Assembly (NCBI RefSeq): GCF_001427225.1
Contig: NZ_LMFH01000001.1
Location: 492,207 to 556,206 of the forward strand
Length of the DNA stretch: 64,000 bases
Source of the DNA: Lysobacter sp. Root494
GTDB taxonomy: Bacteria; Pseudomonadota; Gammaproteobacteria; Xanthomonadales; Xanthomonadaceae
Direction: 5' to 3'
Shown one piece after another: positions 35,392 to 43,352 of the stretch (its first letter is position 1; every line of letters begins with the position of its first letter). Under the pieces are notes generated by a model. The model was not told where the DNA came from. It was given only the letters and a program-made list of their open reading frames with translations, and made no database searches. The position numbers and the translations under genes were made by a program.

Positions 35392-35476
35392 AGAGAGCAA
35401 CTTGCCGGCGAACCTCCGGGCCTCGTATCGTGCGCCTGGGCCAATCGGGCTCAGGGAAAAGGACGAAGGGGGAACA

Positions 35477-35767
35477 ATGGATGCAATCAAAACAGTCGCA
35501 GCACTCTCGCTATTGTTGCTGTCAGCGTGCACAGGCACGGCTGGCTCCGACTCTCGCGACGTGACCGCCGAAGAATGCCGCGCATATTACGAATACACGT
35601 ACCGTCTCGATGGAATGGATGCGCGCCAGGTCCTCGGCGAGGAACAGCTTGCGAAGGATTCGGCCACGTGTGCCGATACCGGCATGGTGACGAGACGCCA
35701 CTACGATTGCGCCATGGCAGCCCAGTCGGTTGATGCGTTGCAGGCCTGTGGTTTGCCGAATACCTGA
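35477..35767 (+). CDS. Small lipoprotein (96 aa)
   Basis: MDAIKTVAALSLLLLSACTG is a lipoprotein signal with lipobox LSAC (Cys18). The mature part has six cysteines (AEECRAYYEY, SATCADTG, HYDCAMAAQ, QACGLPN), a spacing seen in small secreted proteins whose cysteines form disulfides. No family recognised. GGGGGA (35468-35473) four bases before ATG 35477 supports the start. The gene is directly followed by a GTAG repeat dyad and belongs to the island of small cargo genes. Confidence 0.75.
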   Translation: MDAIKTVAALSLLLLSACTGTAGSDSRDVTAEECRAYYEYTYRLDGMDARQVLGEEQLAKDSATCADTGMVTRRHYDCAMAAQSVDALQACGLPNT

Positions 35768-35768
35768 T

Positions 35769-35839
35769 AGATCTCGTAGGGCGCAATAACATTGCGCCGC
35801 ATGCGCTGGCGCATTACGCCTGCGGCTAATGCGCCCTAC
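35769..35839. repeat. GTAG...CTAC palindromic dyad (copy of 34498-34570)
   Basis: The first 31 bases are identical to 34498-34528. The inner hairpin is GGCGCAAT/ATTGCGCC, and the second half carries GGCGCATTA/TAATGCGCC ending in CTAC (35836-35839), with a few changes from the earlier copy. A third, diverged copy of the left part is at 37704-37734. Starts two bases after the stop of the small lipoprotein gene. Confidence 0.88.
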
Positions 35840-35941
35840 GTGCTGGGGCCGTGCAGGAAGTCTTTGAGTCGACGTATTTCCGTCGGCAAGGTGTTCAAGC
35901 TGGTAGGCGTGGTTCTGCTTTTCTCATTCGGGGGAGAGTTC

Positions 35942-36394
35942 ATGAAGGGGATGTTGTTTCGATATCTGTCGGTCGTTACCTTGCTTGTCGGTTTGGGAGG
36001 GTGCGCTTCGGGGCTGGAATACGCCGAGGTGCCGGCTCCAGTCGTCACGGACAAGGCGACCGTAGTGGTCTATCGCGTCTTCTCCATGCAGGGCGCGGCC
36101 TGGACGCATGGTGTCTTCGTGGATGGACGCCACATTGCCAATCTCAGGAACGATGGCTTTACACGATTCCTGGTGAGGCCTGGCCTTCATAAGGTCAGCG
36201 TCGGTACGAAATCCAAGCTGACCCGACATGCGGAGCCGGTGGAGATGGCAGCCGGAGAAACCTATTACTTCGGTGAACCTCCGAGCATGATGCCGTACGC
36301 GCCTATCGATTTCGTGCGCGTAGAAGAGGACAAGGCGCAGAAGTGGTTGCGCGGCAAGAAGTACCAGCCGCCTTTGATCGCAGACGTCGAGTAA
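35942..36394 (+). CDS. DUF2846-type lipoprotein
   Basis: A 150-residue lipoprotein with signal MKGMLFRYLSVVTLLVGLGGC (lipobox LGGC, Cys21). The mature part ATVVVYRVFSMQGAAWTHGVFVDGRHIANLRNDGFTRFLVRPGLHKVSV follows the DUF2846 pattern (a beta-sandwich domain with a 'vyvDg..vg.L..g.y....v.pG.H.v' core). GGGGAGAG (35930-35937) lies four bases before ATG 35942. The function is unknown; relatives are often in outer-membrane or lipid-related neighbourhoods. The segment just upstream is a GTAG repeat. Confidence 0.8.
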   Translation: MKGMLFRYLSVVTLLVGLGGCASGLEYAEVPAPVVTDKATVVVYRVFSMQGAAWTHGVFVDGRHIANLRNDGFTRFLVRPGLHKVSVGTKSKLTRHAEPVEMAAGETYYFGEPPSMMPYAPIDFVRVEEDKAQKWLRGKKYQPPLIADVE

Positions 36395-36463
36395 ATGTCG
36401 GGGCCGTAGTCTGGGTCGGGAAAACGGTGTCAGAGTGCCATCGGGTGTCAGAAAAGAGGACGC

Positions 36464-36913
36464 ATGAATCCAACCCTCGTACTCACCGCCCTCCTTGTCC
36501 TTCTCGCGGGGGGAATGATCGCGCTGCAGGCGCCGACCAATGTCATGCTGGCCAAAGCGGGCGGCTCGCCCGTGCTTGCTGCGCTCATTTCCTTCGCCGT
36601 CGGCACCGCTGTGCTGTTCGCCGTCTGGCTGGCGAGCGGGAATCGGCCGGGCGTGGCGCCGTTCGGCGCATTGCCCTGGTATGCATGGGTCGGCGGTGTC
36701 TACGGTGCGGTGTATGTCGCCATCGCCGCTTATGCCGCACCGCGGCTCGGGCTCGCGTCGTTGATCACGATCGGCATCGCAGGGCAGATCCTGATGGCGC
36801 TATGGCTCGATCACATCGGCGCACTCGGATTGATGCGTCAGCCTGTCAGCGCCATGCGCGTGGTTGGCGCGTTGCTCGTGGTGGCGGGTGTCGTTCTGGT
36901 GCGTCGGGGCTGA
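36464..36913 (+). CDS. YdcZ-like (DUF606) DMT-superfamily membrane protein
   Basis: A 149-residue protein with five predicted membrane segments, beginning LTALLVLLAGGMIALQAPTNVMLAKAGGSPVLAALISFAVGTAVL, the family's typical first two helices. It is a half-size member of the drug/metabolite transporter superfamily and likely works as a dimer. The substrate is unknown. The ATG at 36464 is close behind GAAAAGAGG. Confidence 0.9.
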   Translation: MNPTLVLTALLVLLAGGMIALQAPTNVMLAKAGGSPVLAALISFAVGTAVLFAVWLASGNRPGVAPFGALPWYAWVGGVYGAVYVAIAAYAAPRLGLASLITIGIAGQILMALWLDHIGALGLMRQPVSAMRVVGALLVVAGVVLVRRG

Positions 36914-36971
36914 TCGGATCCAAGACCTCGTAGCCTCGTATGGCTCAAGGTCCATTATCGGGAGGCAGGAT

Positions 36972-37667
36972 ATGTGGAAGTCCGCATTCTTTCTGATCGC
37001 GTCATCGGCTTCGTCATTCGCGTTCGCGGCAGATGACGGGGCCAAGGCGGTGTTCTTCACCGCTCGCGTATCAGTCGCAGCCGATGGCCATGCGACAGTG
37101 AGTGATCTCGTCGGCCCCAAGGGAGCGCTTGCACAGGTTGTGGTGAGCCGGCTCGCCAAAATCCGGTTCGTTCCGGCCAGGCGGAACGGCATGCCTGTCG
37201 CGGCAGAGGCCCCACTCCACGGGCGCATTGTCCTCACGCCTGTCGGCACGGACGACTTCGATGTTTCCGTGCGAGACGTGACTACCCGGCCCGTCTGGGA
37301 AAAAGCGCAGCCGCCCAACTATCCTCCCGATCGAATCAGGGTGGGCCAGCCAGGTGCGGTGGAGATGCGGGTCCGGATCGATGCGCAAGGGCGTGTCAGC
37401 GATGCCGTCATGTTGTCGAGCACCGACGCATCGTTCGAACACGCTGTTCGTCGCGTTGCCACCCAATGGCGCTTTGCCCCACAACTCGTTGAAACCACGG
37501 TTGTGGTCCCCGTCGTCTTCAGGGACCAATCTAAGGCGGCTGCCGCCTTCAAGCCCCAGTTCCTGTGCCTGCCCGACGAGACACGGCCGAATGTGGAAGG
37601 CGATACCGGATGCACAGATCGTCTCGAGGTTTTCGGGGCACGGGTAAGGCGCGAGGTCACGATTTAA
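36972..37667 (+). CDS. Secreted protein with two TonB-C-like domains
   Basis: A 231-residue protein with a signal peptide (MWKSAFFLIASSASSFAFAAD). The second half matches a TonB C-terminal fold (GAVEMRVRIDAQGRVSDAVMLSSTDASFEHAVRRVATQWRFAP). The first half has a weaker copy (ARVSVAADGHATVSDLVGPKGALAQVVVSRLAKIRFVPARRNG). There is no N-terminal anchor or proline linker as in TonB, so it is not an ExbB/D-linked TonB. The paralogous protein at 39020 has the same two-part plan. Such domains might act in periplasmic protein binding. GGGAGGCAGG lies shortly before ATG 36972. Confidence 0.78.
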   Translation: MWKSAFFLIASSASSFAFAADDGAKAVFFTARVSVAADGHATVSDLVGPKGALAQVVVSRLAKIRFVPARRNGMPVAAEAPLHGRIVLTPVGTDDFDVSVRDVTTRPVWEKAQPPNYPPDRIRVGQPGAVEMRVRIDAQGRVSDAVMLSSTDASFEHAVRRVATQWRFAPQLVETTVVVPVVFRDQSKAAAAFKPQFLCLPDETRPNVEGDTGCTDRLEVFGARVRREVTI

Positions 37668-37671
37668 GTGT

Positions 37672-37734
37672 GTAGGCTGGCTTGGCTCATCAACCCAGCC
37701 TGCAGATCTCGTGCGGCGAAATAGCATCGCGCCG
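37672..37734. repeat. Degraded GTAG-type repeat
   Basis: GTAG with the stem GGCTGG/CCAGCC spans 37672-37700. A relative of the 31-base GTAG core follows at 37704-37734, with five differences from the copies at 34498 and 35769. Further downstream (to about 37790) are GCGC-rich remnants without clear stems. Confidence 0.7.
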
Positions 37735-37927
37735 CACCATAGGACACGGCGCAGCACGTCCGGCGCACCATTGGACTCAGGCGCAGAACACTGCCCTATC
37801 GGATCGGGAATGGAAAATCCCGTGTGCTGTCGTATGTTCCTGATCGTGCCCAGGAATGAGCATCGATCTGCTGGCACGCACCGACACCGTTGCGCGGGCA
37901 ATGACACCCAAACGGGATGCGAGAGCA

Positions 37928-38839
37928 ATGACCGACAGACGTGCCTGTTTCGACTTCGAGGTCGACTTTTCCAATGGAGGAGGCATCCAGGGCCAGGGAT
38001 TCCGCCTGGACATCGACGGCGACGATATCGGTGACGATGCGCTGGCGGCCTACATCATCCAGGACCTGCGCCTGTTGATGGTCGGCGAGGTGCGCATCCT
38101 CAACAAACGGATCGTCGAGGAGCGACACAAGCGGGCAACCAGCGTCGCCGACGCCGATGAAGCCAGCGATCACGCCGAGCTGATCGACCTGAGCCACACG
38201 ATCGAAGACGGCATGATCACCTACAAGGGCTTGCCCGCCCCGCTGATCTGCGATCACCTTTCGCGCGAAAAATCCCGCACGGTCTATGCGGAGGGCACCG
38301 AGTTCCAGATCGGGCGCATCAACATGGTCGCCAACACCGGCACCTATATCGACACGCCGTTCCACCGCTACGCGCATGGCCATGACCTGGCCGGCCTGCC
38401 ACTGGTGAAAGCGTCAGATCTGCCCGGCGTCGTAGTGCGGCTCGAGGGATTCGAGGGACGCGCAATCGACTGGCACGCGTTCGCGGCGACCGACGTCAAG
38501 GGCAAGGCCGTGCTCGTGCAGACCGGATGGGACCGTCACTGGCGCACCGATGCCTACTTCGAAGGACACCCCTTCCTCACGGAGAAGGCAGCACTGCATC
38601 TACGGGACAATGGCGCGGAACTGGTGGGCATCGATTCCTTCAACATCGATGACGTTTCCGGTGGCGAGCGTCCGGTGCATTCGGTGCTGCTGGGCGCCGG
38701 CATCCCGATCGTCGAACACATGACCGGGTTATCGAGGCTGCCAGTTCACGGGTTCCGCTTCTGGGCCGTTCCGCCGAAGGTCGTCGGCATGGGCACGTTT
38801 CCGGTGCGTGCGCATGTGAGGATCAGCAAAAGTAAGTAA
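37928..38839 (+). CDS. Cyclase-family protein with extra N-terminal domain and altered metal motif
   Basis: A 303-residue protein of the putative cyclase/kynurenine formamidase fold (residues about 84-300). The usual HxGTHxDxPxH metal signature reads N136-T-G-T-Y140-I-D142-T-P-F-H146: two histidines are replaced by Asn and Tyr, while Asp142 and His146 remain. The first 70 residues (FDFEVDFSNGGGIQGQGFRLDIDGDDIGDDALAAYIIQDLRLLM...ILNKRIVEERH) are a separate small domain that I have the impression also occurs alone. ATG 37928 was chosen because it starts this domain; 37856 would add 24 residues through a less coding-like stretch. An amide or cyclic-ester hydrolase with a non-standard metal site is possible. 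Confidence 0.8.
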   Translation: MTDRRACFDFEVDFSNGGGIQGQGFRLDIDGDDIGDDALAAYIIQDLRLLMVGEVRILNKRIVEERHKRATSVADADEASDHAELIDLSHTIEDGMITYKGLPAPLICDHLSREKSRTVYAEGTEFQIGRINMVANTGTYIDTPFHRYAHGHDLAGLPLVKASDLPGVVVRLEGFEGRAIDWHAFAATDVKGKAVLVQTGWDRHWRTDAYFEGHPFLTEKAALHLRDNGAELVGIDSFNIDDVSGGERPVHSVLLGAGIPIVEHMTGLSRLPVHGFRFWAVPPKVVGMGTFPVRAHVRISKSK

Positions 38840-39019
38840 GGACCGTACCCTGGTTTGATTCCATCAGCTCCGTCTGTGCTGTACCACCGGCGGCGCGTGT
38901 CGTGCGTTATCCACCGCGGACGTCGCGGCACCATCCTCCAGGGAAAGTGAATCTTGAACTGGATGCAGTCTCACCTTGCCGCAGCTACGATGTTTCTCGG
39001 ATCAAGGGGAGGGGCGGGA

Positions 39020-39757
39020 ATGAGGGCAGTTGTTGTTTTTCTGATGCTGGCGGGGTTTGTTTGGAGTGCATCCGCGGAAGCGCCTGAAAAATCGCCGGAG
39101 GACGCGGTGGTCCGGCTTACGGCGGCGGTCGACATCGATACAGATGGCAACGTAGCGGCACTCAAGTGGCTAAATGAAAAGCCGGCGCTGAAGATCTTCA
39201 CAAACGCCGTGACATCTGAAGTCACGCAATGGAAGTTCGAGCCCGGCACGCTAAACGGCGCACCGGCAGCTACGCGCACCTACCTTGCGCTCGCGATACT
39301 GGCCAGGCCGAACGAGGCTGGTGGAATTTCGCTCACCGTAAAAGCTGCGTCCACGGGGATGAACCTGAGCAACCCCGTCGTGCCAAGCTATCCGACGGCT
39401 GGAGTCGTCAACGGCGTCAATGCAACGGTCAGGGCGATAGTCGACTTCGACGTGAACGGCAAAGGCACCATCAGGTCCACGGAATACACAGCCAGTCGCA
39501 GTCGGTACGACAAGCATTTCCTGAAAGCGGTGGCTGCAGCCGTCGACGCATGGCGTGTCGAGCCCGAGACAGTTGGAGGCCGTCCGGTTGCGGGCACGAT
39601 AAGCATTCCCTTCGTTTTCTGCGTGCAGGTCGAGTGGTGTGCAAAGCGCCGCGCCGGGGCCAAGGGCGAAGACAACACCACACCGGTGGCTCTGGGCAGT
39701 GCCACCAAGTTGCGTAGCGAGGTCGAAGGACTGTCGATCGGCAGCATCGCTTCCTAG
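39020..39757 (+). CDS. Secreted protein with two TonB-C-like domains (paralogue)
   Basis: A 245-residue protein with signal MRAVVVFLMLAGFVWSASAEA. The first domain (VVRLTAAVDIDTDGNVAALKWLN...TNAVTSEVTQWKFEPGTLNGAPA) and the second (NATVRAIVDFDVNGKGTIRSTEYTASRSRYDKHFLKAVAAAVDAWRVEPETVGGRPV) share a TonB-C-like pattern of strand, 'D.G.v', a helix with A-V, and 'W+.eP'. It has the same two-domain plan as the protein at 36972, about 1.3 kb upstream, and is likely a paralogue. GGGGAGGGGCGGG precedes ATG 39020 and supports the start. Function unknown. Confidence 0.75.
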   Translation: MRAVVVFLMLAGFVWSASAEAPEKSPEDAVVRLTAAVDIDTDGNVAALKWLNEKPALKIFTNAVTSEVTQWKFEPGTLNGAPAATRTYLALAILARPNEAGGISLTVKAASTGMNLSNPVVPSYPTAGVVNGVNATVRAIVDFDVNGKGTIRSTEYTASRSRYDKHFLKAVAAAVDAWRVEPETVGGRPVAGTISIPFVFCVQVEWCAKRRAGAKGEDNTTPVALGSATKLRSEVEGLSIGSIAS

Positions 39758-39860
39758 GGGTGGCTCACCGTTCTGTCGGTGAATTGGAGCGGATAGGAAA
39801 TCAGGTTCAGTTCCATCGACGGTGATCGATGCCGCAGCCACCGCGTGTTAGCATCGACGT

Positions 39861-39969
39861 CGAAGGGGAGTAGCTCCCGATCGCTGTTGCCGTCAATACG
39901 AGCGTTTGCTCCGGTGCAGTGGCAGGTCCAGAGGCCTGCGAGCAAGACCTTCGCCGATCCACGGCGAAG
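39861..39969 (+). promoter_or_regulatory. yybP-ykoY manganese riboswitch of the TerC-family gene
   Basis: It has the conserved start GGGGAGTAG (39865-39873), a central CGTCAATACGAGC block, and the 3' element GCAAGACCTTCGCC (39942-39955) typical of this Mn2+-sensing family. The P1 helix can form from CGAAGG (39861-39866) with CCTTCG (39948-39953). The same 3' strand is also the left arm of a hairpin CTTCGCCG/CGGCGAAG (39949-39956 with 39962-39969), so the two are mutually exclusive. This gives a simple switching platform. The start codon is 92 bases after the hairpin, so control may act on transcription or on mRNA structure further down. TerC/Alx proteins and MntP are known riboswitch partners. 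Confidence 0.88.
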
Positions 39970-40060
39970 ATGCGTCCATTCGATGCTTCCTGGCCATGGT
40001 CCCGCCCCGGCGCCGTTGTGGCGCGCGGACTTTCTGCAGCCTTATCGAAGAGACACCACC

Positions 40061-40825
40061 ATGGACGTCCTAGCGAATCCCGAAATCTGGATCGCCCTTG
40101 CCACGTTGACCGCACTGGAACTCGTGCTGGGCATCGACAACATCATTTTCATCTCGATCCTCGCGGGCAAGTTGCCCCCGGAGCAGCGCGATCGCGCCCG
40201 CAAGACGGGCATTGCGCTCGCGGCGATTACGCGGCTTGCGTTATTGCTCGCGATCGCCTGGATCATCGGCCTGACCGCGCCGCTGTTCTCCGTAGCCGGC
40301 CATGCGTTTTCCTGGCGCGACCTCATCCTGATCGGCGGCGGCCTGTTCCTGATCGGCAAGGCGACGCATGAGATCCACCAGAAGCTGGAGGGCGCGACGC
40401 AGCAGGTCACGGTCGGCACGGCGGCGGCCACGTTCGGCAGCGTCATCGTCCAGATCATGCTGCTCGACATCGTGTTCTCGCTCGACTCGATCATCACTGC
40501 CGTGGGCATGGTCGACGAACGCTGGGTCATGGTCACCGCGATCGTGGTGTCGATCGGTTTCATGCTGCTGTTCGCCAGGCCGATCGGCGATTTCGTCGAG
40601 CGCCATCCCACGGTCAAGGTGCTCGCCCTGAGCTTCCTGATCATGATCGGCCTGGTCCTGGTCGCCGACGGCTTCGGCCAGCACATTCCGAAGGGCTATA
40701 TCTACACGGCGATGGCGTTCTCGGTGTTCGTGGAACTGATCAACCTGTGGATCCGCAAGCGATCGAAGACGCAGGTCGCGCCGGTGGCGTTGCACGAGAA
40801 GTACTCGGACGACGGATCCGCATGA
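40061..40825 (+). CDS. TerC-family membrane protein (Alx-like, probable Mn2+ exporter)
   Basis: A 254-residue protein with about seven segments. TerC signatures are ELVLGIDNIIFISIL (about 19-33) and LLDIVFSLDSIITAVGM (about 133-149); both have the acidic residues thought to bind the ion. Alx/TerC proteins move Mn2+ and may also protect metalloenzymes on the periplasmic side. It is preceded by a yybP-ykoY Mn2+ riboswitch, which supports manganese as substrate. The MntP gene at 62281 gives a second exporter. The C-terminus NLWIRKRSKTQVAPVALHEKY is typical. Confidence 0.93.
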   Translation: MDVLANPEIWIALATLTALELVLGIDNIIFISILAGKLPPEQRDRARKTGIALAAITRLALLLAIAWIIGLTAPLFSVAGHAFSWRDLILIGGGLFLIGKATHEIHQKLEGATQQVTVGTAAATFGSVIVQIMLLDIVFSLDSIITAVGMVDERWVMVTAIVVSIGFMLLFARPIGDFVERHPTVKVLALSFLIMIGLVLVADGFGQHIPKGYIYTAMAFSVFVELINLWIRKRSKTQVAPVALHEKYSDDGSA

Positions 40826-41041
40826 TCGGAACGAGAGGTGATCGCGAGGAGTGGTTGACCGCGTAGACGACATCCGGTCCGCATCCCTCGTCACGCGCAA
40901 TGGAATTGCGTCGTATGCGAAGCCAGCGCATTGCCCCATGCGCTGCGCTTCTTTCTCGCCCTCTGCGCCGCAAGGTTCGGCAAGACCGCAAAGAAGAAGG
41001 CCCGCTTGCGCGGACCTTCTGCATGCGTGCACGAAGCCGGA

Positions 41042-41425
41042 CTACTTCTTCTCGACTTCTTCAGCGGACTTGTCGGCCTTGTCCGCGACGTTTTCGGCGG
41101 CATCGGCGGTCTTCTGCGCCGCGGTAGCGGTGGCGTCCGCCGCTTTCGCCGAGGCCTCGGCAGCCGCAGCCCTGGCGGATTCGGTCGCCTGATCGATCGC
41201 GGCACCTGCCTCGGTCGCCGCTTCACCCGTCGCGGCCGCCGCGGCTTCGACGCCCTGTTGCGCGGCCTGGCCGGTGGCCTGCGCCGCTTCGGTCGCTGCC
41301 TGGCCCGCCTGGTCGGCGGCGGTTCGCGCTTCCGCGGCTTCGTTCTGGGCTGTCGGAGTTTCGTTCTGACAGGCCGACAGGACCAGGACGGCCGTCGCGA
41401 GGAACACGGCGAGCTTGGTGTTCAT
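41042..41425 (-). CDS. Alanine-rich coiled-coil lipoprotein
   Basis: A 127-residue lipoprotein with signal MNTKLAVFLATAVLVLSAC (Cys19). The mature part is over one-third alanine, with acidic and Gln/Thr spacing such as ATEAAQATGQAAQQGVEAAAAATGEAA, in approximate 11-residue periods. It is likely an extended helix, similar in look to Lpp or LEA-type proteins. No Lys at the C-terminus is specifically placed for murein linkage, but the protein ends EEVEKK. It is encoded by itself on the minus strand; an imperfect hairpin at about 40995-41025 on its 3' side could terminate it. Confidence 0.8.
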   Translation of the reverse strand: MNTKLAVFLATAVLVLSACQNETPTAQNEAAEARTAADQAGQAATEAAQATGQAAQQGVEAAAAATGEAATEAGAAIDQATESARAAAAEASAKAADATATAAQKTADAAENVADKADKSAEEVEKK

Positions 41426-41725
41426 GGGTCATCTCCAGAAGGAGGGAGCCTGAACATAGCGCTCTTCGTGCAAACGCCGGATCAATTGCATCAGGCAACG
41501 CCGGACTGCAGGTGCCTGGCCATTTTCGTAGCGTTGCGAAACCGCATCCGTGCGCGGCGAACGAGTGCGCGCGTTCAAACGCGGCATCAGTTCGCAGCGC
41601 GTCATGTCCACGAAAACGAGTCAGGTAAATGAATCCTGCCTTGGCACGACGGCCTTCGCGAAAGCGATCCGCCAAGGCGACATTCCTGTCCTATGATCAA
41701 GCCGAGCTCTTGCCAGGAGGCCGGC
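41426..41725. other. Non-coding spacer
   Basis: About 300 bases between divergent genes. No hairpin or convincing extra gene seen. It probably holds promoters for the minus-strand lipoprotein and the plus-strand 121-residue protein. Confidence 0.5.
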
Positions 41726-42091
41726 ATGATTCGAGACATCCGAGTCTTTCCGGAAGCGCGGCGACTGGAAATGAAGTTCATGGGCGGCGTCAGCATCCAG
41801 GATCGCCTGGATACGCTGGCCCTGGTGGCGCCTCTGATCGCAGACCAGAAACTCAACCGGATCCTGGTGAACTTCAGCGCGGCCTGGCATGAACCGCCCC
41901 TGGAAACAGGCGGCGTTCCGTTCGAGGAAACGTTGCAACAGTCTGGCGGGTACGCCGGTACCCGCATCGCATTCGTCAGCCGGCCCCACAGCTTTGTCCC
42001 GCCGGAGGGCGACGCCGCTCCGGCGCTGGGGTTCGAGTTCCGCTGCTTTACCGGACGCCATGCCGCATCCATCTGGCTGGACGGCCCATAA
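41726..42091 (+). CDS. Conserved hypothetical protein (121 aa), STAS-like shape
   Basis: Unrecognised. The sequence MIRDIRVFPEARRLEMKFMGGVSIQDRLDTLALVAPLIADQKLNRILVNFSAAW alternates strands and helices in a way that resembles STAS or SpoIIAA-like folds (Walker-type domains without catalytic residues). GGAGG at 41716-41720, five bases before ATG 41726, settles the start; an ATG 33 bases earlier has no such site. It converges with the thioredoxin gene five bases downstream. No operon partner. Confidence 0.7.
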   Translation: MIRDIRVFPEARRLEMKFMGGVSIQDRLDTLALVAPLIADQKLNRILVNFSAAWHEPPLETGGVPFEETLQQSGGYAGTRIAFVSRPHSFVPPEGDAAPALGFEFRCFTGRHAASIWLDGP

Positions 42092-42096
42092 CGTTC

Positions 42097-42423
42097 TCAG
42101 CCGAACGCCATAGCCAACGATTGCAAGTCGCGCAACCCGCGCGGGCGAACGACGCGGGCGATCTCGCGACCATCGCGCAGCAGCACCAGCGTTGGCCAGA
42201 GTTTGACGCGGTAGGTGCGGCCAAGCTTGCGGCCGGGACCGTCTTCCACGCGCACGAGATCGACGTCGGCATGCGCGTCGAGCCACGCATCCACCGGTCC
42301 GCGCGCCGTGGTGCAGTGCCCGCACCAGTTGGTGCCGAAGTCGAGCAGGACCAGGCCCGTCATCGCCTCGATCTCCGCAGGATCCGGGGCGTGGATCTGA
42401 TAGGTCGCGTCGCGTCGGGTCAT
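42097..42423 (-). CDS. Thioredoxin-family protein
   Basis: A 108-residue thioredoxin fold. The active site is WCGHC (Cys34, Cys37) after the usual strand LVLLDFGTNW. The cis-proline motif is in LWPTLVLLRDG. The CGHC dipeptide is closer to protein-disulfide isomerases than to the CGPC of TrxA, so its redox potential may differ. No signal peptide from ATG 42423, so it is probably cytoplasmic. It ends five bases from the convergent 121-residue gene. Confidence 0.9.
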   Translation of the reverse strand: MTRRDATYQIHAPDPAEIEAMTGLVLLDFGTNWCGHCTTARGPVDAWLDAHADVDLVRVEDGPGRKLGRTYRVKLWPTLVLLRDGREIARVVRPRGLRDLQSLAMAFG

Positions 42424-42584
42424 GGCGATCCGTGAGTGGCGAAGCCAGCGCGCCCACCCTGCGCCGCAGGCTGTCCATGCGGCGTCGAAGCCGCAGCAAG
42501 GCTGCAGCACGACCGGACCGGCCCGGAAGCATTCGCTGCACGCCGCTACACTGCCTTCGTCAGCAGCGTTTTCGCGGAGTGCAC

Positions 42585-43169
42585 ATGGGCAAGAGCCGGC
42601 TTGAGGCCTTCAGCGATGGCGTGATCGCCATCATCATCACCATCATGGTGCTCGAGATGAAGGTGCCGCATGGCGAATCGCCGGAATCGCTGCGCCCGTT
42701 GTTGCCGGTGTTCCTGAGCTACGTGCTCAGTTTCGTCTACGTCGGCATCTACTGGAACAACCATCACCACATGTTGCATGTCTCCAGGCAGGTATCCGGG
42801 CGCGTGCTGTGGGCGAACCTGCACCTGCTGTTCTGGCTGTCGCTGTTTCCCTTCGCCACGGGATGGATGGGCGAGAACCATTTCGCGGCGTGGCCGAGCG
42901 CGTTGTATGGCGGTGTCCTGTTGATGGCGGCCATCGCTTACTGGTTGCTGCAGCAGGCCATCATCGCCGCGGAGGGTTCCGATTCCCTGCTCAAGGTGGC
43001 TCTCGGCAGGGACTGGAAGGGCCGGATTTCGCCGCTGCTTTATCTGCTCGGCATCGCATCGAGCTTCTGGCTGCCGTGGGCCGCGATGCTGGTCTACGTG
43101 GTGGTCGCGCTGATGTGGCTGGTGCCGGATCGGCGCATCGAGCACGTCGTGCACGACGGCGGGCACTGA
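42585..43169 (+). CDS. TMEM175-family (DUF1211) potassium-channel-like membrane protein
   Basis: A 194-residue membrane protein with six predicted segments. The hallmark is the first helix RLEAFSDGVIAIIITIMVLEMKVP, where the FSD motif is nearly invariant and the following Ile/Leu form the pore constriction in TMEM175. WNNHHHMLH follows after the second helix, as in relatives. Bacterial members assemble as tetramers and pass potassium leakily. ATG 42585 starts directly at this motif (MGKSRLEAFSD), so it is well supported. Confidence 0.92.
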   Translation: MGKSRLEAFSDGVIAIIITIMVLEMKVPHGESPESLRPLLPVFLSYVLSFVYVGIYWNNHHHMLHVSRQVSGRVLWANLHLLFWLSLFPFATGWMGENHFAAWPSALYGGVLLMAAIAYWLLQQAIIAAEGSDSLLKVALGRDWKGRISPLLYLLGIASSFWLPWAAMLVYVVVALMWLVPDRRIEHVVHDGGH

Positions 43170-43352
43170 CGCGCAAGGCAGGCTTCGGAATTTCGCGGGC
43201 TGCGCAGATCCCTAACGCGCAATAAGCGAAACGCATCGCGCCGGCTTCCCGATGCCGTGAAGGCGATCGCATCGGTGAAGCAAGCTGGCTTTGTAAGACA
43301 CCGCGTCCGCGAGTGCCCGGAACGGTATCGACGACGCTGGTCGCCGTGACCA

